Source: Polaromonas sp.
GTDB taxonomy: Bacteria > Pseudomonadota > Gammaproteobacteria > Burkholderiales > Burkholderiaceae
Assembly (NCBI GenBank): GCA_013823505.1
Contig: PNMH01000054.1
Span: forward strand, 1 to 26,318
Reading direction: 5' to 3'
DNA: 26,318 nt
This document shows positions 1 through 8,426 of this stretch, one piece after another. Position numbers and translations under genes: made by a program. The first letter of the stretch is position 1. Every line of letters starts with the position of its first letter. The notes under the pieces were generated by a model. That model did not search any database. It was not told where the DNA came from and saw only the letters and a list, made by a program, of their open reading frames with translations.

Positions 1-65
1 CAGTCACTGTTCATGAGACCAACATGGGTCACATGGCGCAGATGCTGCCCGGCATGGGTATTTGA
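1..65 (+). CDS. rpmI: 50S ribosomal protein L35, C-terminal fragment (5' end outside window)
   Basis: Only the last 20 codons are present, with the first complete codon at position 3 and TGA at 63-65. The visible peptide ends in HETNMGHMAQMLPGMGI, which I recognise as the typical C-terminus of L35 in Comamonadaceae. L35 is a small protein of the large ribosomal subunit. The gene lies 24 bp upstream of rplT, as in the widespread infC-rpmI-rplT operon, so the rest of that operon should lie just left of the window. The identification rests on a short fragment plus gene order. Confidence 0.85.
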   Translation, partial: VTVHETNMGHMAQMLPGMGI

Positions 66-89
66 TCAACGACGAACAGGAGAACACAC

Positions 90-449
90 ATGCCTCGCGT
101 CAAACGTGGTGTCACGGCTCGCGCCCGACACAAAAAAGTACTGGCTCTGGCCAAAGGTTTCCGCGGCCGCCGCGGCAACGTCTTCCGCATCGCCAAACAG
201 GCGGTGATGAAGGCGGGGCAATACGCCTACCGCGATCGCCGCACCAAGAAGCGCGTCTTCCGTCAGTTGTGGATTGCCCGTATCAACGCCGGTGCTCGCG
301 CATGCGGCATGACGTACAGCCAGTTCGCCAACGGTCTGAAGAAAGCTTCGATCGAAATCGACCGCAAGGTTCTGGCCGATCTGGCCGTGAACGACCCGGC
401 TGCCTTTGGCAGCATCGTGGAGCAAGTCAAAGCCAAGCTGGCCGCTTGA
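90..449 (+). CDS. rplT: 50S ribosomal protein L20
   Basis: This 119-residue protein is a full-length L20, a 23S rRNA-binding protein needed early in assembly of the large subunit. The N-terminus is very basic ([16 protein letters not shown], then KGFRGRRGN), and the family signatures YRDRRTKKR and [11 protein letters not shown] follow. The ATG at 90 has an AGGAG Shine-Dalgarno sequence about 8 bases upstream. It follows rpmI and precedes a strong hairpin terminator before pheS. In other bacteria L20 represses its own operon by binding its leader mRNA. That leader would lie outside this window, so autoregulation cannot be judged here. Confidence 0.97.
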   Translation: MPRVKRGVTARARHKKVLALAKGFRGRRGNVFRIAKQAVMKAGQYAYRDRRTKKRVFRQLWIARINAGARACGMTYSQFANGLKKASIEIDRKVLADLAVNDPAAFGSIVEQVKAKLAA

Positions 450-494
450 TTCACGACAGGGACACCGCGTCATTGCGGTGATCTCCGGTCGCTC

Positions 495-545
495 AAAGGG
501 GTTGAGGCTTGAGGGAATTCCCTCGCTGGCTTCAACCCCTTTTTT
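495..545 (+). terminator. Rho-independent terminator or attenuator between rplT and pheS
   Basis: The arm at 495-508 (AAAGGGGTTGAGGC) pairs with 529-542 over 14 positions with a single G-U, and is followed by a run of six T at 540-545. The loop contains a second, perfect palindrome, GAGGGAATTCCCTC (511-524), which can extend the structure. It ends the L35/L20 transcript, or attenuates read-through into pheST. I found no separate leader peptide with clustered Phe codons. Confidence 0.85.
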
Positions 546-570
546 CATTGACAACGATTCAAGTACACAC

Positions 571-1623
571 ATGAACGAGTTGGACGCACTGGTCGACAGC
601 GCCCGCGCAGCGTTTGCGCAGGCCACCACCCCGGCCGATCTGGAAAACGCCAAGGCGCAGTACCTGGGCAAGGCTGGCCGCATCACCGAGCTGATGAAGG
701 GCATGGCGGCGCTGCCGGTCGACGAGAAGAAAACCCGGGGCGCTTCGATCAACCTGGCCAAGCAGGCCATTGAAGCGGCACTGACCGAGCGCCGCCAGGC
801 ACTGGCCGATGCCGAGCTGCAGATCCAACTGAAGGCCGAGGCGCTGGACGTGACGTTGCCAGGACGGCAGCGTGGACAGGGCGGCCTGCACCCGGTGAGC
901 CTCACGCTGGAGCGCATCGAGTCGATCTTTGGCTCCATGGGATTCGAGGTGGCGGAAGGCCCCGAGATCGAGTCCGACTGGTTCAACTTCACCGCGCTCA
1001 ACACGCCTGAGGACCACCCAGCGCGTTCGATGCACGATACCTTTTACGTGGAGGGCGGCAGCGAAAAAGCGCCCAACCTGCTGCGCACCCACACGAGCCC
1101 GATGCAGATCCGCCATGCGGTGCAGCACGTCAAGCGCCACCGCGCTGCGCTGGACGCAGGCCAGCCGATGCCGGAGATTCGCGTGATCGCGCCGGGCCGC
1201 ACCTACCGCGTGGACAGCGACGCCACACACTCTCCGATGTTCCACCAGTGCGAAGGCCTGTGGGTGGGCGAGAACGTGAGTTTCAAGGACCTGAAGTTCG
1301 TCTTCACCGATTTCTGCCGCACCTTTTTCGAGTCGAACGATCTCGTGCTGCGCTTTCGCCCCAGCTTCTTCCCGTTCACCGAGCCCAGCGCGGAGATCGA
1401 CATCCAGTTCCAGAGCGGGCCGCTGGCCGGCCGTTGGCTTGAAGTGGCCGGCTCTGGCCAGGTGCACCCGAACGTGGTGCGCAACATGGGCCTGGACCCC
1501 GAGAAGTACATCGGCTTTGCCTTCGGCATGGGCCCGGACCGCCTGACCATGCTGCGCTACGGCGTGAACGACCTGCGCCTGTTCTTTGACGGCGACGTCC
1601 GTTTCCTTGCCCAGTTCCGCTGA
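571..1623 (+). CDS. pheS: Phenylalanine-tRNA ligase alpha subunit
   Basis: The 350-residue product is the catalytic alpha chain of the alpha2beta2 phenylalanyl-tRNA synthetase, which charges tRNA-Phe with phenylalanine using ATP in the cytoplasm. The N-terminal coiled-coil tRNA-binding arm (about residues 1-100) contains [17 protein letters not shown]. The class II catalytic domain follows, with motif 2 around [10 protein letters not shown] and [18 protein letters not shown], and motif 3 near the C-terminus ([17 protein letters not shown]). The same frame is open upstream to 406, but the ATG at 571 gives the family start (MNELDALV). pheT begins 22 bp downstream, so the two subunits should be made from one mRNA. 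Confidence 0.97.
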   Translation: MNELDALVDSARAAFAQATTPADLENAKAQYLGKAGRITELMKGMAALPVDEKKTRGASINLAKQAIEAALTERRQALADAELQIQLKAEALDVTLPGRQRGQGGLHPVSLTLERIESIFGSMGFEVAEGPEIESDWFNFTALNTPEDHPARSMHDTFYVEGGSEKAPNLLRTHTSPMQIRHAVQHVKRHRAALDAGQPMPEIRVIAPGRTYRVDSDATHSPMFHQCEGLWVGENVSFKDLKFVFTDFCRTFFESNDLVLRFRPSFFPFTEPSAEIDIQFQSGPLAGRWLEVAGSGQVHPNVVRNMGLDPEKYIGFAFGMGPDRLTMLRYGVNDLRLFFDGDVRFLAQFR

Positions 1624-1645
1624 TCCATCGCGCCGAGACATCGAC

Positions 1646-4075
1646 ATGCAATTCCCCGAATCCTGGCTTCGCGCCTTCTGCAATCCGCCCCTGACCAGCC
1701 AGCAACTGGCCGACACCCTGACCATGGCTGGTCTGGAAGTGGAAGAGCTGCAGCCAGTGGCGCCGCCGTTCTCCAAGATCGTTGTGGGCGAAATCAAGTC
1801 TGCCGAGCAACACCCGAACGCCGACCGCTTGCGCGTGTGCCAGGTGGACGTGGGGCAGGGCAGCCTGCTCAACATCGTTTGTGGAGCGCCCAATGCGCGC
1901 GTGGGCATCAAGGTGCCCTGCGCGCTGGTGGGCGCCGAACTGCCGCCGGGTGAAGACGGTAAACCCTTCCTCATCAAGCTGGGTCAACTGCGTGGCGTTG
2001 AGAGCCAGGGCATGCTGTGTTCGGCACGCGAGCTCAAGCTGAGCGAAGACCACGGCGGTCTGCTGGAGCTGCCGGCCGACGCGGTCTTGGGGCGCGACAT
2101 CCGTGAGCAGCTGTTGCTCGACGACATGCTGTTCACGCTCAAGCTCACGCCCAACCTCGCGCATTGCCTGAGCGTGTACGGCATCGCTCGCGAAGTGTCG
2201 GCGCTCACCGGTGCGCCCTTGAACCAGCCGGCGTTTGCAGCAGCCACCGTGTCCTTGCAAGACCGCCTGCCGGTGCAGGTGCAAGCGCCCGATCTTTGCG
2301 GCCGTTTAACCGGTCGCATCGTGCGCGGCGTCAACACCCGCGCGGCCACGCCGGCCTGGATGGTCGAGCGTCTTGCACGTTGCGGTCAGCGCAGCGTGTC
2401 GCCGCTGGTGGACATTTCCAACTACGTGATGTTCGAGCTGGGTCGCCCCTCACACATCTTCGACCTCGACAAGATCCACGGCGGCCTTCAGGTGCGTTGG
2501 GGTCGAGAGGGCGAGACGCTCAAACTGCTCAACGGAAACACGGTCGCGGTCGACGCGCAGGTGGGCGTGATCGCTGACGACCAAGCCGTGGAGTCGCTCG
2601 CCGGCATCATGGGCGGGGACGCGACTGCCGTCTCCGACGACACGCAGAACATTTACATTGAGGCCGCTTTCTGGTGGCCCAAGGCCATCGCTGGTCGTTC
2701 GCGCCGCTACAACTTCTCCACCGACGCGGGGCACCGGTTCGAGCGCGGCGTCGATCCATCGACCACCGTCGAGCACATCGAACGCATCACGCAACTGGTG
2801 TTGGACATCTGCGGTGGCCAAGTCGGATCGATGGACGACCACGTGGTCAACCTGCCGGTGGCCCAGCCGGTCACGCTGCGCGTGGCGCGTGCCAACAAGG
2901 TCATCGGCATGCCGCTCACCCAGGCCCAGTGCGCGGGGGCCTTGCACCGGCTCGGCCTGGCCTTGGAAGAGGGCGAGGGCACGATCACCGTCACGCCGCC
3001 TGCGTACCGCTTCGACATCCAGCTCGAGGAAGACCTGATCGAAGAAGTGGCGCGTGTGGTGGGCTACAACCAGTTGCCCGAGACACCGCCGTTGGCGCCG
3101 ATCACAGCCAAGATCCGGCCCGAAGCTCAACGCGGCCCGTTCGCGGTGCGGCGACTGCTCGCCCAACTGGGCTACCAGGAAACCATCAACTTCAGCTTCG
3201 TGGAAGAGCGTTGGGAACACGAGCTCGCCGGCAACGCCAACCCGATCCGCCTGCTCAACCCGATCGCCAGCCAGATGAGCGTGATGCGTTCATCGTTGAT
3301 CGGCAGCCTCGTGGCTGTGCTCAAGTTCAACCTCGACCGCCGCGCCGAGCGCGTGCGCCTGTTCGAAGTGGGTCGTGTCTTCCACAAGGACGCCTCGGTG
3401 GTCGACAGCGACACCAGCGTGGCCGGGTTCCATCAGCCCATGCGCGTGGCTGGTCTGAGCTTTGGCGCGGTGGACACACTGCAGTGGGGCACCTCCGAGC
3501 GCGTGGCCGATTTCTTTGATGCGAAAGGCGACGTGCAGGCGCTGCTCGCGCCGCTGAAGCCCGAGTTCCGCGCCGACGAACACCCGGCCATGCACCCCGG
3601 CCGCTGCGCCAGCGTGTGGCTGCAAGACCGCTGTATCGGCCATGTGGGCGAGCTGCATCCCCGCTGGCGTCAGTCGTACGAGCTGGCGCAGGCGCCGGTG
3701 CTGTTCGAGCTGGAGCTCGACGCGGTGCTGGCAAGGGACGTTCCGGTGTACCAGGCCGTGAGCCGGCATCAGGCTGTTGAACGCGACCTGGCCATCGTGG
3801 TCAAGGAAGGTGTGACTCACGCTGCCGTGGTCGATGCGATCCGTGCGCCGGCCAGTGCCTGGTTGCGAGACGTCGTGTTGTTCGACGTTTACCGTCCGAA
3901 GAAGCAGTCGGAAGCTGTTGCACCCGGTGCCCTGGCGCCCGACGAAAAAAGCCTGGCAGTGCGACTCGTGCTCAACCGCGACGACGCTACACTGACCGAC
4001 GAAGATATTGAGGCGACTGTGAAAGCCGCCCTCGAATCCCTGCAAACGCGCGTGACCGCCCGGCTGCGCGCCTGA
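1646..4075 (+). CDS. pheT: Phenylalanine-tRNA ligase beta subunit
   Basis: The 809-residue product is the beta chain of phenylalanyl-tRNA synthetase, which carries tRNA binding and the editing of mischarged Tyr-tRNA. In order I see the N-terminal B1 segment (MQFPESWLRAF), an EMAP/OB-type tRNA-binding domain at roughly residues 40-150 (HPNADRLRVCQVDVG, NIVCGAPNARVG), the B3/B4 editing domain, B5, the inactive synthetase-like core, and a ferredoxin-fold anticodon-binding domain at the C-terminus (SRHQAVERDLAIVVKEG). The frame is open back to 1586, inside pheS, but ATG 1646 gives the standard N-terminus. The length is normal for the family. The gene sits between pheS and ihfA. Confidence 0.97.
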   Translation: MQFPESWLRAFCNPPLTSQQLADTLTMAGLEVEELQPVAPPFSKIVVGEIKSAEQHPNADRLRVCQVDVGQGSLLNIVCGAPNARVGIKVPCALVGAELPPGEDGKPFLIKLGQLRGVESQGMLCSARELKLSEDHGGLLELPADAVLGRDIREQLLLDDMLFTLKLTPNLAHCLSVYGIAREVSALTGAPLNQPAFAAATVSLQDRLPVQVQAPDLCGRLTGRIVRGVNTRAATPAWMVERLARCGQRSVSPLVDISNYVMFELGRPSHIFDLDKIHGGLQVRWGREGETLKLLNGNTVAVDAQVGVIADDQAVESLAGIMGGDATAVSDDTQNIYIEAAFWWPKAIAGRSRRYNFSTDAGHRFERGVDPSTTVEHIERITQLVLDICGGQVGSMDDHVVNLPVAQPVTLRVARANKVIGMPLTQAQCAGALHRLGLALEEGEGTITVTPPAYRFDIQLEEDLIEEVARVVGYNQLPETPPLAPITAKIRPEAQRGPFAVRRLLAQLGYQETINFSFVEERWEHELAGNANPIRLLNPIASQMSVMRSSLIGSLVAVLKFNLDRRAERVRLFEVGRVFHKDASVVDSDTSVAGFHQPMRVAGLSFGAVDTLQWGTSERVADFFDAKGDVQALLAPLKPEFRADEHPAMHPGRCASVWLQDRCIGHVGELHPRWRQSYELAQAPVLFELELDAVLARDVPVYQAVSRHQAVERDLAIVVKEGVTHAAVVDAIRAPASAWLRDVVLFDVYRPKKQSEAVAPGALAPDEKSLAVRLVLNRDDATLTDEDIEATVKAALESLQTRVTARLRA

Positions 4076-4100
4076 CCGAACGAGGATGGAGAAGCACCGC

Positions 4101-4427
4101 ATGGAACTCGCTGTAGAAAGCCTGGAAACACCAGCACTGACCAAAGCCCAGTTGGCCGAGATGCTGTTTGACCAGATCGGTCTGAACAAGCGGGAGTCCA
4201 AAGACATGATCGATGCTTTCTTCGATCTCGTCACCGACAGCTTGGTCGAAGGCACCGACGTGAAGATCTCGGGTTTCGGCAATTTCCAGATCCGCACCAA
4301 GGCGCCGCGCCCCGGTCGCAACCCGCGCACCGGTGAGCCTGTGGCCATCGAAGCGCGCCGTGTGGTCACCTTCCATGCCAGCCCCAAGCTCAAGGAGCAG
4401 GTGCAGACCGCCGTGATCGGCGGCTGA
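4101..4427 (+). CDS. ihfA: Integration host factor subunit alpha
   Basis: The 108-residue protein is a member of the HU/IHF DNA-bending family and would act as a heterodimer with IhfB in nucleoid structure, recombination and transcription. Hallmarks are LTKAQLAEMLFDQIGLNK, the beta-arm region KISGFGNFQIRTKAPRPGRNPRTGE with the DNA-intercalating proline in the arm, and the C-terminal VTFHASPKLKEQV. Two in-frame ATGs exist. The one at 4086 has a GAGG immediately against it, while 4101 has GGAG 8-12 bases upstream and gives the usual length, so I chose 4101. Its position directly after pheT is typical and supports the alpha rather than the beta subunit. Confidence 0.95.
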   Translation: MELAVESLETPALTKAQLAEMLFDQIGLNKRESKDMIDAFFDLVTDSLVEGTDVKISGFGNFQIRTKAPRPGRNPRTGEPVAIEARRVVTFHASPKLKEQVQTAVIGG

Positions 4428-4667
4428 ACCGCGTTTCCTTGTCGCCTCTCAGGCCACTCTCCCCCAGCCATCAAACTGGCGGGCTTTGCGGTGGTCTCTC
4501 CCCCGTTTTTTGATTGACGCCAGACGGTTCGCCATCGCATCCGAGCGGTTGTATCTGACGCCGCTCAGTGGCGTTTGCAACAATTCACACAGAATTCTGC
4601 GTTCCTCCGCGCACGCTCATGCTTGTTAGAGTAAATTCAAGGTTCGGTCTGTACCGCCTTGATTTTC

Positions 4668-5123
4668 ATGGAAAAAACGCTCCCGCCCATCCCCGCGAAA
4701 CGCTACTTCACCATCGGTGAAGTGGGCGAACTGTGCGGCGTCAAGCCGCATGTGCTGCGTTACTGGGAGCAGGAGTTCACACAGCTGCGGCCCATGAAAC
4801 GGCGGGGCAACCGGCGCTATTACCAGCACCACGAGGTGCTCATGATTCGCCGCATTCGCGAGCTGTTGTACGACCAGGGCTTCACCATCAGCGGAGCGCG
4901 CAACAAGCTGCAGGAGCTCGTCCAGGCCGATCGAGAAAAGCGCCGCGGTGAAGATGATGACGAAGTCATTGACGTGATCGATCTCGACGCCGTCATCCAC
5001 GATGAAGTGCCAGCCGTTGTCAACGAGCGCAGTCGCGAAGTGATTGCGGGGACGAGCTTGCTGGTCCACGAGGTTCGCCGCGAGTTGCTCGAAATACGTG
5101 AGCTTCTTCGTCACACGGCCTGA
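4668..5123 (+). CDS. MerR-family transcriptional regulator
   Basis: This 151-residue protein has an N-terminal MerR-type winged helix-turn-helix at about residues 12-82 (YFTIGEVGELCGVKPHVLRYWE, then RRYYQHHEVLMIRRIRELLY and GFTISGARNKL). An acidic stretch and a C-terminal helical segment follow. There is no cysteine cluster like that of metal-sensing MerR proteins, so the signal is unknown. The same gene follows ihfA in many beta- and gammaproteobacteria without an agreed function. The start is uncertain: ATG 4668 and a TTG at 4659 share the frame and neither has a convincing ribosome-binding site. The 240 bp before it contain no gene and no clear terminator. Confidence 0.85.
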   Translation: MEKTLPPIPAKRYFTIGEVGELCGVKPHVLRYWEQEFTQLRPMKRRGNRRYYQHHEVLMIRRIRELLYDQGFTISGARNKLQELVQADREKRRGEDDDEVIDVIDLDAVIHDEVPAVVNERSREVIAGTSLLVHEVRRELLEIRELLRHTA

Positions 5124-5141
5124 AAGCCTCGCTTTGACGGC

Positions 5142-5147
5142 TATAAT
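5142..5147 (+). promoter_or_regulatory. -10 box of the tRNA-Pro promoter
   Basis: A perfect TATAAT lies 11 bases before the mature tRNA 5' end, the expected distance for a tRNA transcription start near 5154. The -35 region at the correct spacing (about 5119-5124) is poor. The nearby TTGACG (5134-5139) is too close to serve. The box lies just past the stop codon of the MerR gene. Confidence 0.5.
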
Positions 5148-5158
5148 TCGAGGCTTGT

Positions 5159-5235
5159 CGGCGTGTAGCGCAGCCTGGTAGCGCACTTGCATGGGGTGCA
5201 AGGGGTCGCGAGTTCGAATCCCGCCACGCCGACCA
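5159..5235 (+). tRNA. tRNA-Pro (anticodon GGG), with encoded CCA
   Basis: The acceptor stem CGGCGTG (5159-5165) pairs perfectly with CACGCCG (5225-5231), followed by discriminator A and an encoded CCA (5233-5235). The anticodon stem CTTGC/GCAAG closes the seven-base loop ATGGGGT, giving anticodon GGG, which reads proline codon CCC (and CCU). The T-loop GTTCGAATC is canonical. A C1-G72 end pair and G37 are typical of bacterial tRNA-Pro. It has a TATAAT upstream and a strong terminator downstream, so it is probably a single-gene transcript. Confidence 0.97.
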
Positions 5236-5245
5236 TTGAGATCTG

Positions 5246-5277
5246 AAAGCCCGCAACCGAAAGGTTGTGGGCTTTTT
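5246..5277 (+). terminator. Rho-independent terminator of tRNA-Pro
   Basis: The 13-base arms AAAGCCCGCAACC and GGTTGTGGGCTTT pair with one G-U and are closed by a GAAA tetraloop. A T run follows (5273-5277). The complementary A run on the other side means it could also stop minus-strand transcripts from the hypothetical gene that ends at 5311. Confidence 0.92.
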
Positions 5278-5310
5278 CAGTTTCTGGCGCCTGAATTCTG
5301 TGTCCGAAGG

Positions 5311-5787
5311 TCAGCGCTGCCGAGCAAAGCCAGAGGCAATCCAGATGTGCGCGCTGTCGACCGTGAGCTTGAACGTGGGGGGTGCGGGCGCCCGGGCCAG
5401 CTCTTCGTCGAACTCGTCGAAGGCGCTGAGGGTGGCGGTCGCACCTTCTTCGTCCGGCACGATGGCCAGCGCGACCCGAATGCGCTCGCCGTCGACCGTC
5501 ACGGTGACGTTTTTGTTGAGCTGCGCGTGCAGTTGTTGCTCGGAGCGGCGAATGACCTCCTTGGCGGTTTTCACCAGCGTGTTGAAAGCCGCGGTGTCCA
5601 GTGGCTTGGGGTTCTTCTTGTCGCGCCCCATGGTCCAGGGCCCCACGAGGGCGGGCTCGGTGGCGCCATCCAGATGCATGGCCACGGCCCAGCCGTCGTC
5701 GTCTTCGTTCTTGATCACGCGGGCGGTCCAGTGCCCGTCGCTCCACAAGCGGTCTTGGTGAATGGTTTCGTTGGTGTCAAGGGTCAT
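5311..5787 (-). CDS. Conserved hypothetical protein
   Basis: The 158-residue product is soluble, with no signal peptide or membrane segment. It is rich in charged residues and has a WTARVIKNEDDDGWAVAMHLDG segment near the N-terminus and a beta-rich middle (NVTVTVDGERIRVALAIVPDE). I recognise it only as the kind of hypothetical protein found in Comamonadaceae and cannot assign a function. It is transcribed divergently from the hybrid histidine kinase with 88 bp between starts, and ends next to the bidirectional-looking tRNA terminator. Codon use resembles its neighbours, so it appears to be a native gene. Confidence 0.75.
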   Translation of the reverse strand: MTLDTNETIHQDRLWSDGHWTARVIKNEDDDGWAVAMHLDGATEPALVGPWTMGRDKKNPKPLDTAAFNTLVKTAKEVIRRSEQQLHAQLNKNVTVTVDGERIRVALAIVPDEEGATATLSAFDEFDEELARAPAPPTFKLTVDSAHIWIASGFARQR

Positions 5788-5875
5788 GGCGATGGTGCAA
5801 CAGGGACAAGCGTGATCGAAAGGGTGTCAGCAGTCGATACTGTAAGGACTGTCACCACCGCAATGGAGGCCGACC

Positions 5876-7867
5876 TTGAAAGTCAGATTCGATCGTGGCG
5901 TTTCGTCTCGCGAACCCGGCTTTGCCGCGATGGCCGAGCACATGCCCGGCGCGCTGCTTCAGTATGTGCTGGGGCCTGGGGGAGAGCACCGCATCGGCTG
6001 GATGAGCACCGGCTGTCATGAACTCTGGGAGGTTGCACCGCAGGCGGCCGAACAGGATGCGAACTTGTTGTGGTCGCTGGTGGACGCACAAGATCTGTTG
6101 GCCATGCGCACCTCGGTGCTGGAATCGGCGCGTTCGCTGAAGGACTGGGTGCACGAATGGCGCATCACCACGCCATCGGGTCAGCGCAAGTGGCTCCACG
6201 GCACGGGAAGGCCCCAGCGCCTGCCCGACGGCGGGGTGGCGTGGAACACCGTCATCGTCGATGTGACCGACAGCAAACGTTCGAGTGATGTCATGCGCGA
6301 CAGCGAGGCGCGTTTCCGCCAGTTGCTGGAATACGTGCCCAACGTGTCAGTGCAAGGTTATGGGCTGGACCTCACCACCCGATACTGGAACCAGGCGTCC
6401 GAACGTCTGTACGGTTACTCGGCCAAGGAGGCGATCGGGCGGAACCTGCTGGACCTGATCATCCCGACCGAGATGCACGCGGGTGTGGTGGGCGCCGTGA
6501 GCGAAATGATCGAAACCGGCCTGCCGATTCCCGCCGCCGACCTGACGCTTCGCCGCAAGGACGGCACGACGGTGGAGGTGTATTCCAGCCACGTGTACCT
6601 GAACATTCCAGGCCGCGAGCCCGAGTTCTATTGCATCGACTTTGACCTGACCGAGCGCCGGGACTCCGAAGCGATCCGGGCGCAGCTGCAGTCGCAATTG
6701 CGCGAGTCCCAAAAGATGGAGGCCCTAGGCACGCTGGCGGGCGGCGTCGCGCACGACTTCAACAACATCGTCGCCGCGATCATCGGCAATGTGGAGCTCG
6801 CGCTGGACGATGTGCCCACCGAAAGTCCAGCGCGCACGAGCCTGATGGAGATCCGCAAGGCCAGCCGTCGTGCGCGCGATCTGGTGCAGCAGATCTTGGC
6901 CTTCAGCCGGCGTCAATTGCTGGAGCGCCAGGTCATCGAGCTCGCGCCGGTGGTTGAAGAGTCGGTGCGACTGCTTCGCGCCACCTTGCCGGCGGGCGTG
7001 GACCTGAGTCTGGACATCGGACCGGGCGTGCCCCGCGTGCTGGCCGACGCCACCCAGGTTGAACAGGTGCTGCTCAACCTCTGCACCAACGCGTGGCAGG
7101 CGGTTCGTGGTGTTGCCCATGGCCATGTCGTCGTCCGGCTGGAGGCGCATCAAGACGGCCTCGCGGCGGTGGACGCCGCACCGACCGACTGGGCCAGGCT
7201 GACCGTGAGTGACAACGGACTGGGCATGAACGACGCGACACGTTCGCGCATGTTTGAACCGTTCTTCACCACCAAACCGCCGGGCACGGGAACGGGACTG
7301 GGTCTGGCGGTGGTGCACGGCATCTTGCGCGACCACGACGCGGTGATGGAAGTGCAGAGTGCGCCCGGGGAAGGCTCCACGTTTTCGGTGCTCTTTCCGG
7401 CCGCAGTCGGCACAGCTTCGTCCACCTCGGTACCGCCGGCGCAGCAAGTCCGCCAGCAGCGCGCCGCAGCGCCGCCGGGGGCCCACATCCTGTACGTCGA
7501 CGATGACGAGATGATTGCGTTCCTGATGGAGCGGCTTCTGCAACGAGAGGGCTACCGCGTCACGGCGTTCACCCACGCGGCCAAGGCTTTGGCCGCGGTT
7601 CGTGACCGCGCAGAGCCTTTCGATTTGGTGATCACCGACTACAACATGCCCGGCATGTCGGGGCTCGATTTCGCAGGCGCGGTCAAGGCTCTGCAGCCCG
7701 ACTCGCCAGTGGCCATCACTTCCGGCTACATCTCCGAAGAACTGCGCGCGCAAGCGCCGGCAGCAGGTGTGAGCGAGCTGATTTACAAGCCCAACACGGT
7801 TGAAGAATTGTTTGCCGCTGTGGACCGGCTCGCGCGCAGTGTGCTTGGGCCGCTCAAGCCCAACTGA
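5876..7867 (+). CDS. PAS-PAS hybrid sensor histidine kinase with C-terminal receiver
   Basis: The 663-residue protein has no membrane segment, so it should sense a cytoplasmic signal. Domains in order are a PAS-like region at about 25-135, a second PAS at about 143-260, a HisKA dimerisation domain with phosphoacceptor H293 (GGVAHDFNN), a HATPase domain (N-box with N405, DNGLGMN at 446-452, GTGTGLGLAV at 470-479), a flexible linker, and a receiver domain at about 537-655 with acidic pocket D542-D544, phosphoacceptor D588 (ITDYNMPG) and K638. It resembles the NtrB-like hybrid kinases common in betaproteobacteria. The start is TTG, chosen because GGAGG lies 6 bases upstream. An internal ATG at 5930 is the alternative. 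No response regulator gene is nearby, so it is an orphan. Confidence 0.92.
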   Translation: MKVRFDRGVSSREPGFAAMAEHMPGALLQYVLGPGGEHRIGWMSTGCHELWEVAPQAAEQDANLLWSLVDAQDLLAMRTSVLESARSLKDWVHEWRITTPSGQRKWLHGTGRPQRLPDGGVAWNTVIVDVTDSKRSSDVMRDSEARFRQLLEYVPNVSVQGYGLDLTTRYWNQASERLYGYSAKEAIGRNLLDLIIPTEMHAGVVGAVSEMIETGLPIPAADLTLRRKDGTTVEVYSSHVYLNIPGREPEFYCIDFDLTERRDSEAIRAQLQSQLRESQKMEALGTLAGGVAHDFNNIVAAIIGNVELALDDVPTESPARTSLMEIRKASRRARDLVQQILAFSRRQLLERQVIELAPVVEESVRLLRATLPAGVDLSLDIGPGVPRVLADATQVEQVLLNLCTNAWQAVRGVAHGHVVVRLEAHQDGLAAVDAAPTDWARLTVSDNGLGMNDATRSRMFEPFFTTKPPGTGTGLGLAVVHGILRDHDAVMEVQSAPGEGSTFSVLFPAAVGTASSTSVPPAQQVRQQRAAAPPGAHILYVDDDEMIAFLMERLLQREGYRVTAFTHAAKALAAVRDRAEPFDLVITDYNMPGMSGLDFAGAVKALQPDSPVAITSGYISEELRAQAPAAGVSELIYKPNTVEELFAAVDRLARSVLGPLKPN

Positions 7868-7870
7868 TCG

Positions 7871-8425
7871 TCAAGGCACCAGCCACACCAGGGCATCGTG
7901 GGTCAGGCGGGCGCGCCGGTGGCCTTCGCGGCCCAGTTCCAGCCAGTCAATGTGTTCGATGCTCGCGTTCACCACAGCCAGGTGGTGCGTGCCAGGCGCT
8001 TGGACTGCCAGGCCATTCAAATCCGATCCGGGCGCTTGTGGTGTCAGGTAGTCGCCCGCAGCCGCCGACTGGCTGACACGTGCCCAGGCCTTGTCGACCA
8101 GTGGGCCTTCGGTGTGAACTTGCGTGGCGACCCGCACGCGCAGCTGCCAGCTCAAGCGCTTGCTCCAGAACACCAAGGCAGCAGCAGGTACCGCCTGGAG
8201 GTCGGCCACCTTGGGGCTGCGCCGGTCGGTGAAGAAGCTGAGTTGCGAAGCCGTGGCATCGGCTGCCCGCAGCACCACGGTGCGTGCCTGGGGCAGGCCG
8301 TCCAGCCCGGTCGTGGCCAGCACGGGCGTGCGCCATTCGTGGTGGCGGTCCACCGTGGCGCGCTGAAGTTCGGTCCAGATGCGGTGGCGGATATCGGCGG
8401 CGGTGCTGGGCGGCTCCAAGGCCAT
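7871..8425 (-). CDS. Pyridoxamine 5'-phosphate oxidase-like FMN-binding protein
   Basis: The 184-residue protein matches the split-barrel PNPOx-like fold: WRTPVLATTGLDGLPQARTV is followed by VVLR, SFFTDRRSPKVADL and LVFWSKRLSWQLRVR, the usual FMN phosphate- and ring-binding strands. It is shorter and more divergent than true PdxH. I would not call it the vitamin B6 oxidase, but rather a general flavin- or cofactor-binding oxidoreductase of the pyridox_oxidase_2 kind. It starts one base after the stop of a small membrane-protein gene (TGACATG) and is probably translated with it. It converges on the histidine kinase gene with 3 bp between stop codons and no room for a terminator. Confidence 0.8.
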   Translation of the reverse strand: MALEPPSTAADIRHRIWTELQRATVDRHHEWRTPVLATTGLDGLPQARTVVLRAADATASQLSFFTDRRSPKVADLQAVPAAALVFWSKRLSWQLRVRVATQVHTEGPLVDKAWARVSQSAAAGDYLTPQAPGSDLNGLAVQAPGTHHLAVVNASIEHIDWLELGREGHRRARLTHDALVWLVP

Positions 8426-8426
8426 G

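Noticed and set aside
559..1977. A 472-codon minus-strand frame opposite pheS/pheT
   Set aside because: It is a shadow of the synthetase genes. Codon-position bias belongs to the + strand genes.
4086..4100. Upstream ATG for ihfA adding five residues
   Set aside because: The only ribosome-like sequence touches this ATG directly, whereas the ATG at 4101 has properly spaced GGAG and gives the family length.
4428..4667. Search for a terminator or small gene in the gap between ihfA and the MerR gene
   Set aside because: Only weak four-base stems before a T run near 4505 were found, with overlong loops, and no credible reading frame.
5134..5139. TTGACG before the tRNA as a -35 box
   Set aside because: It is only two bases from the TATAAT and cannot pair with it as a sigma70 promoter.
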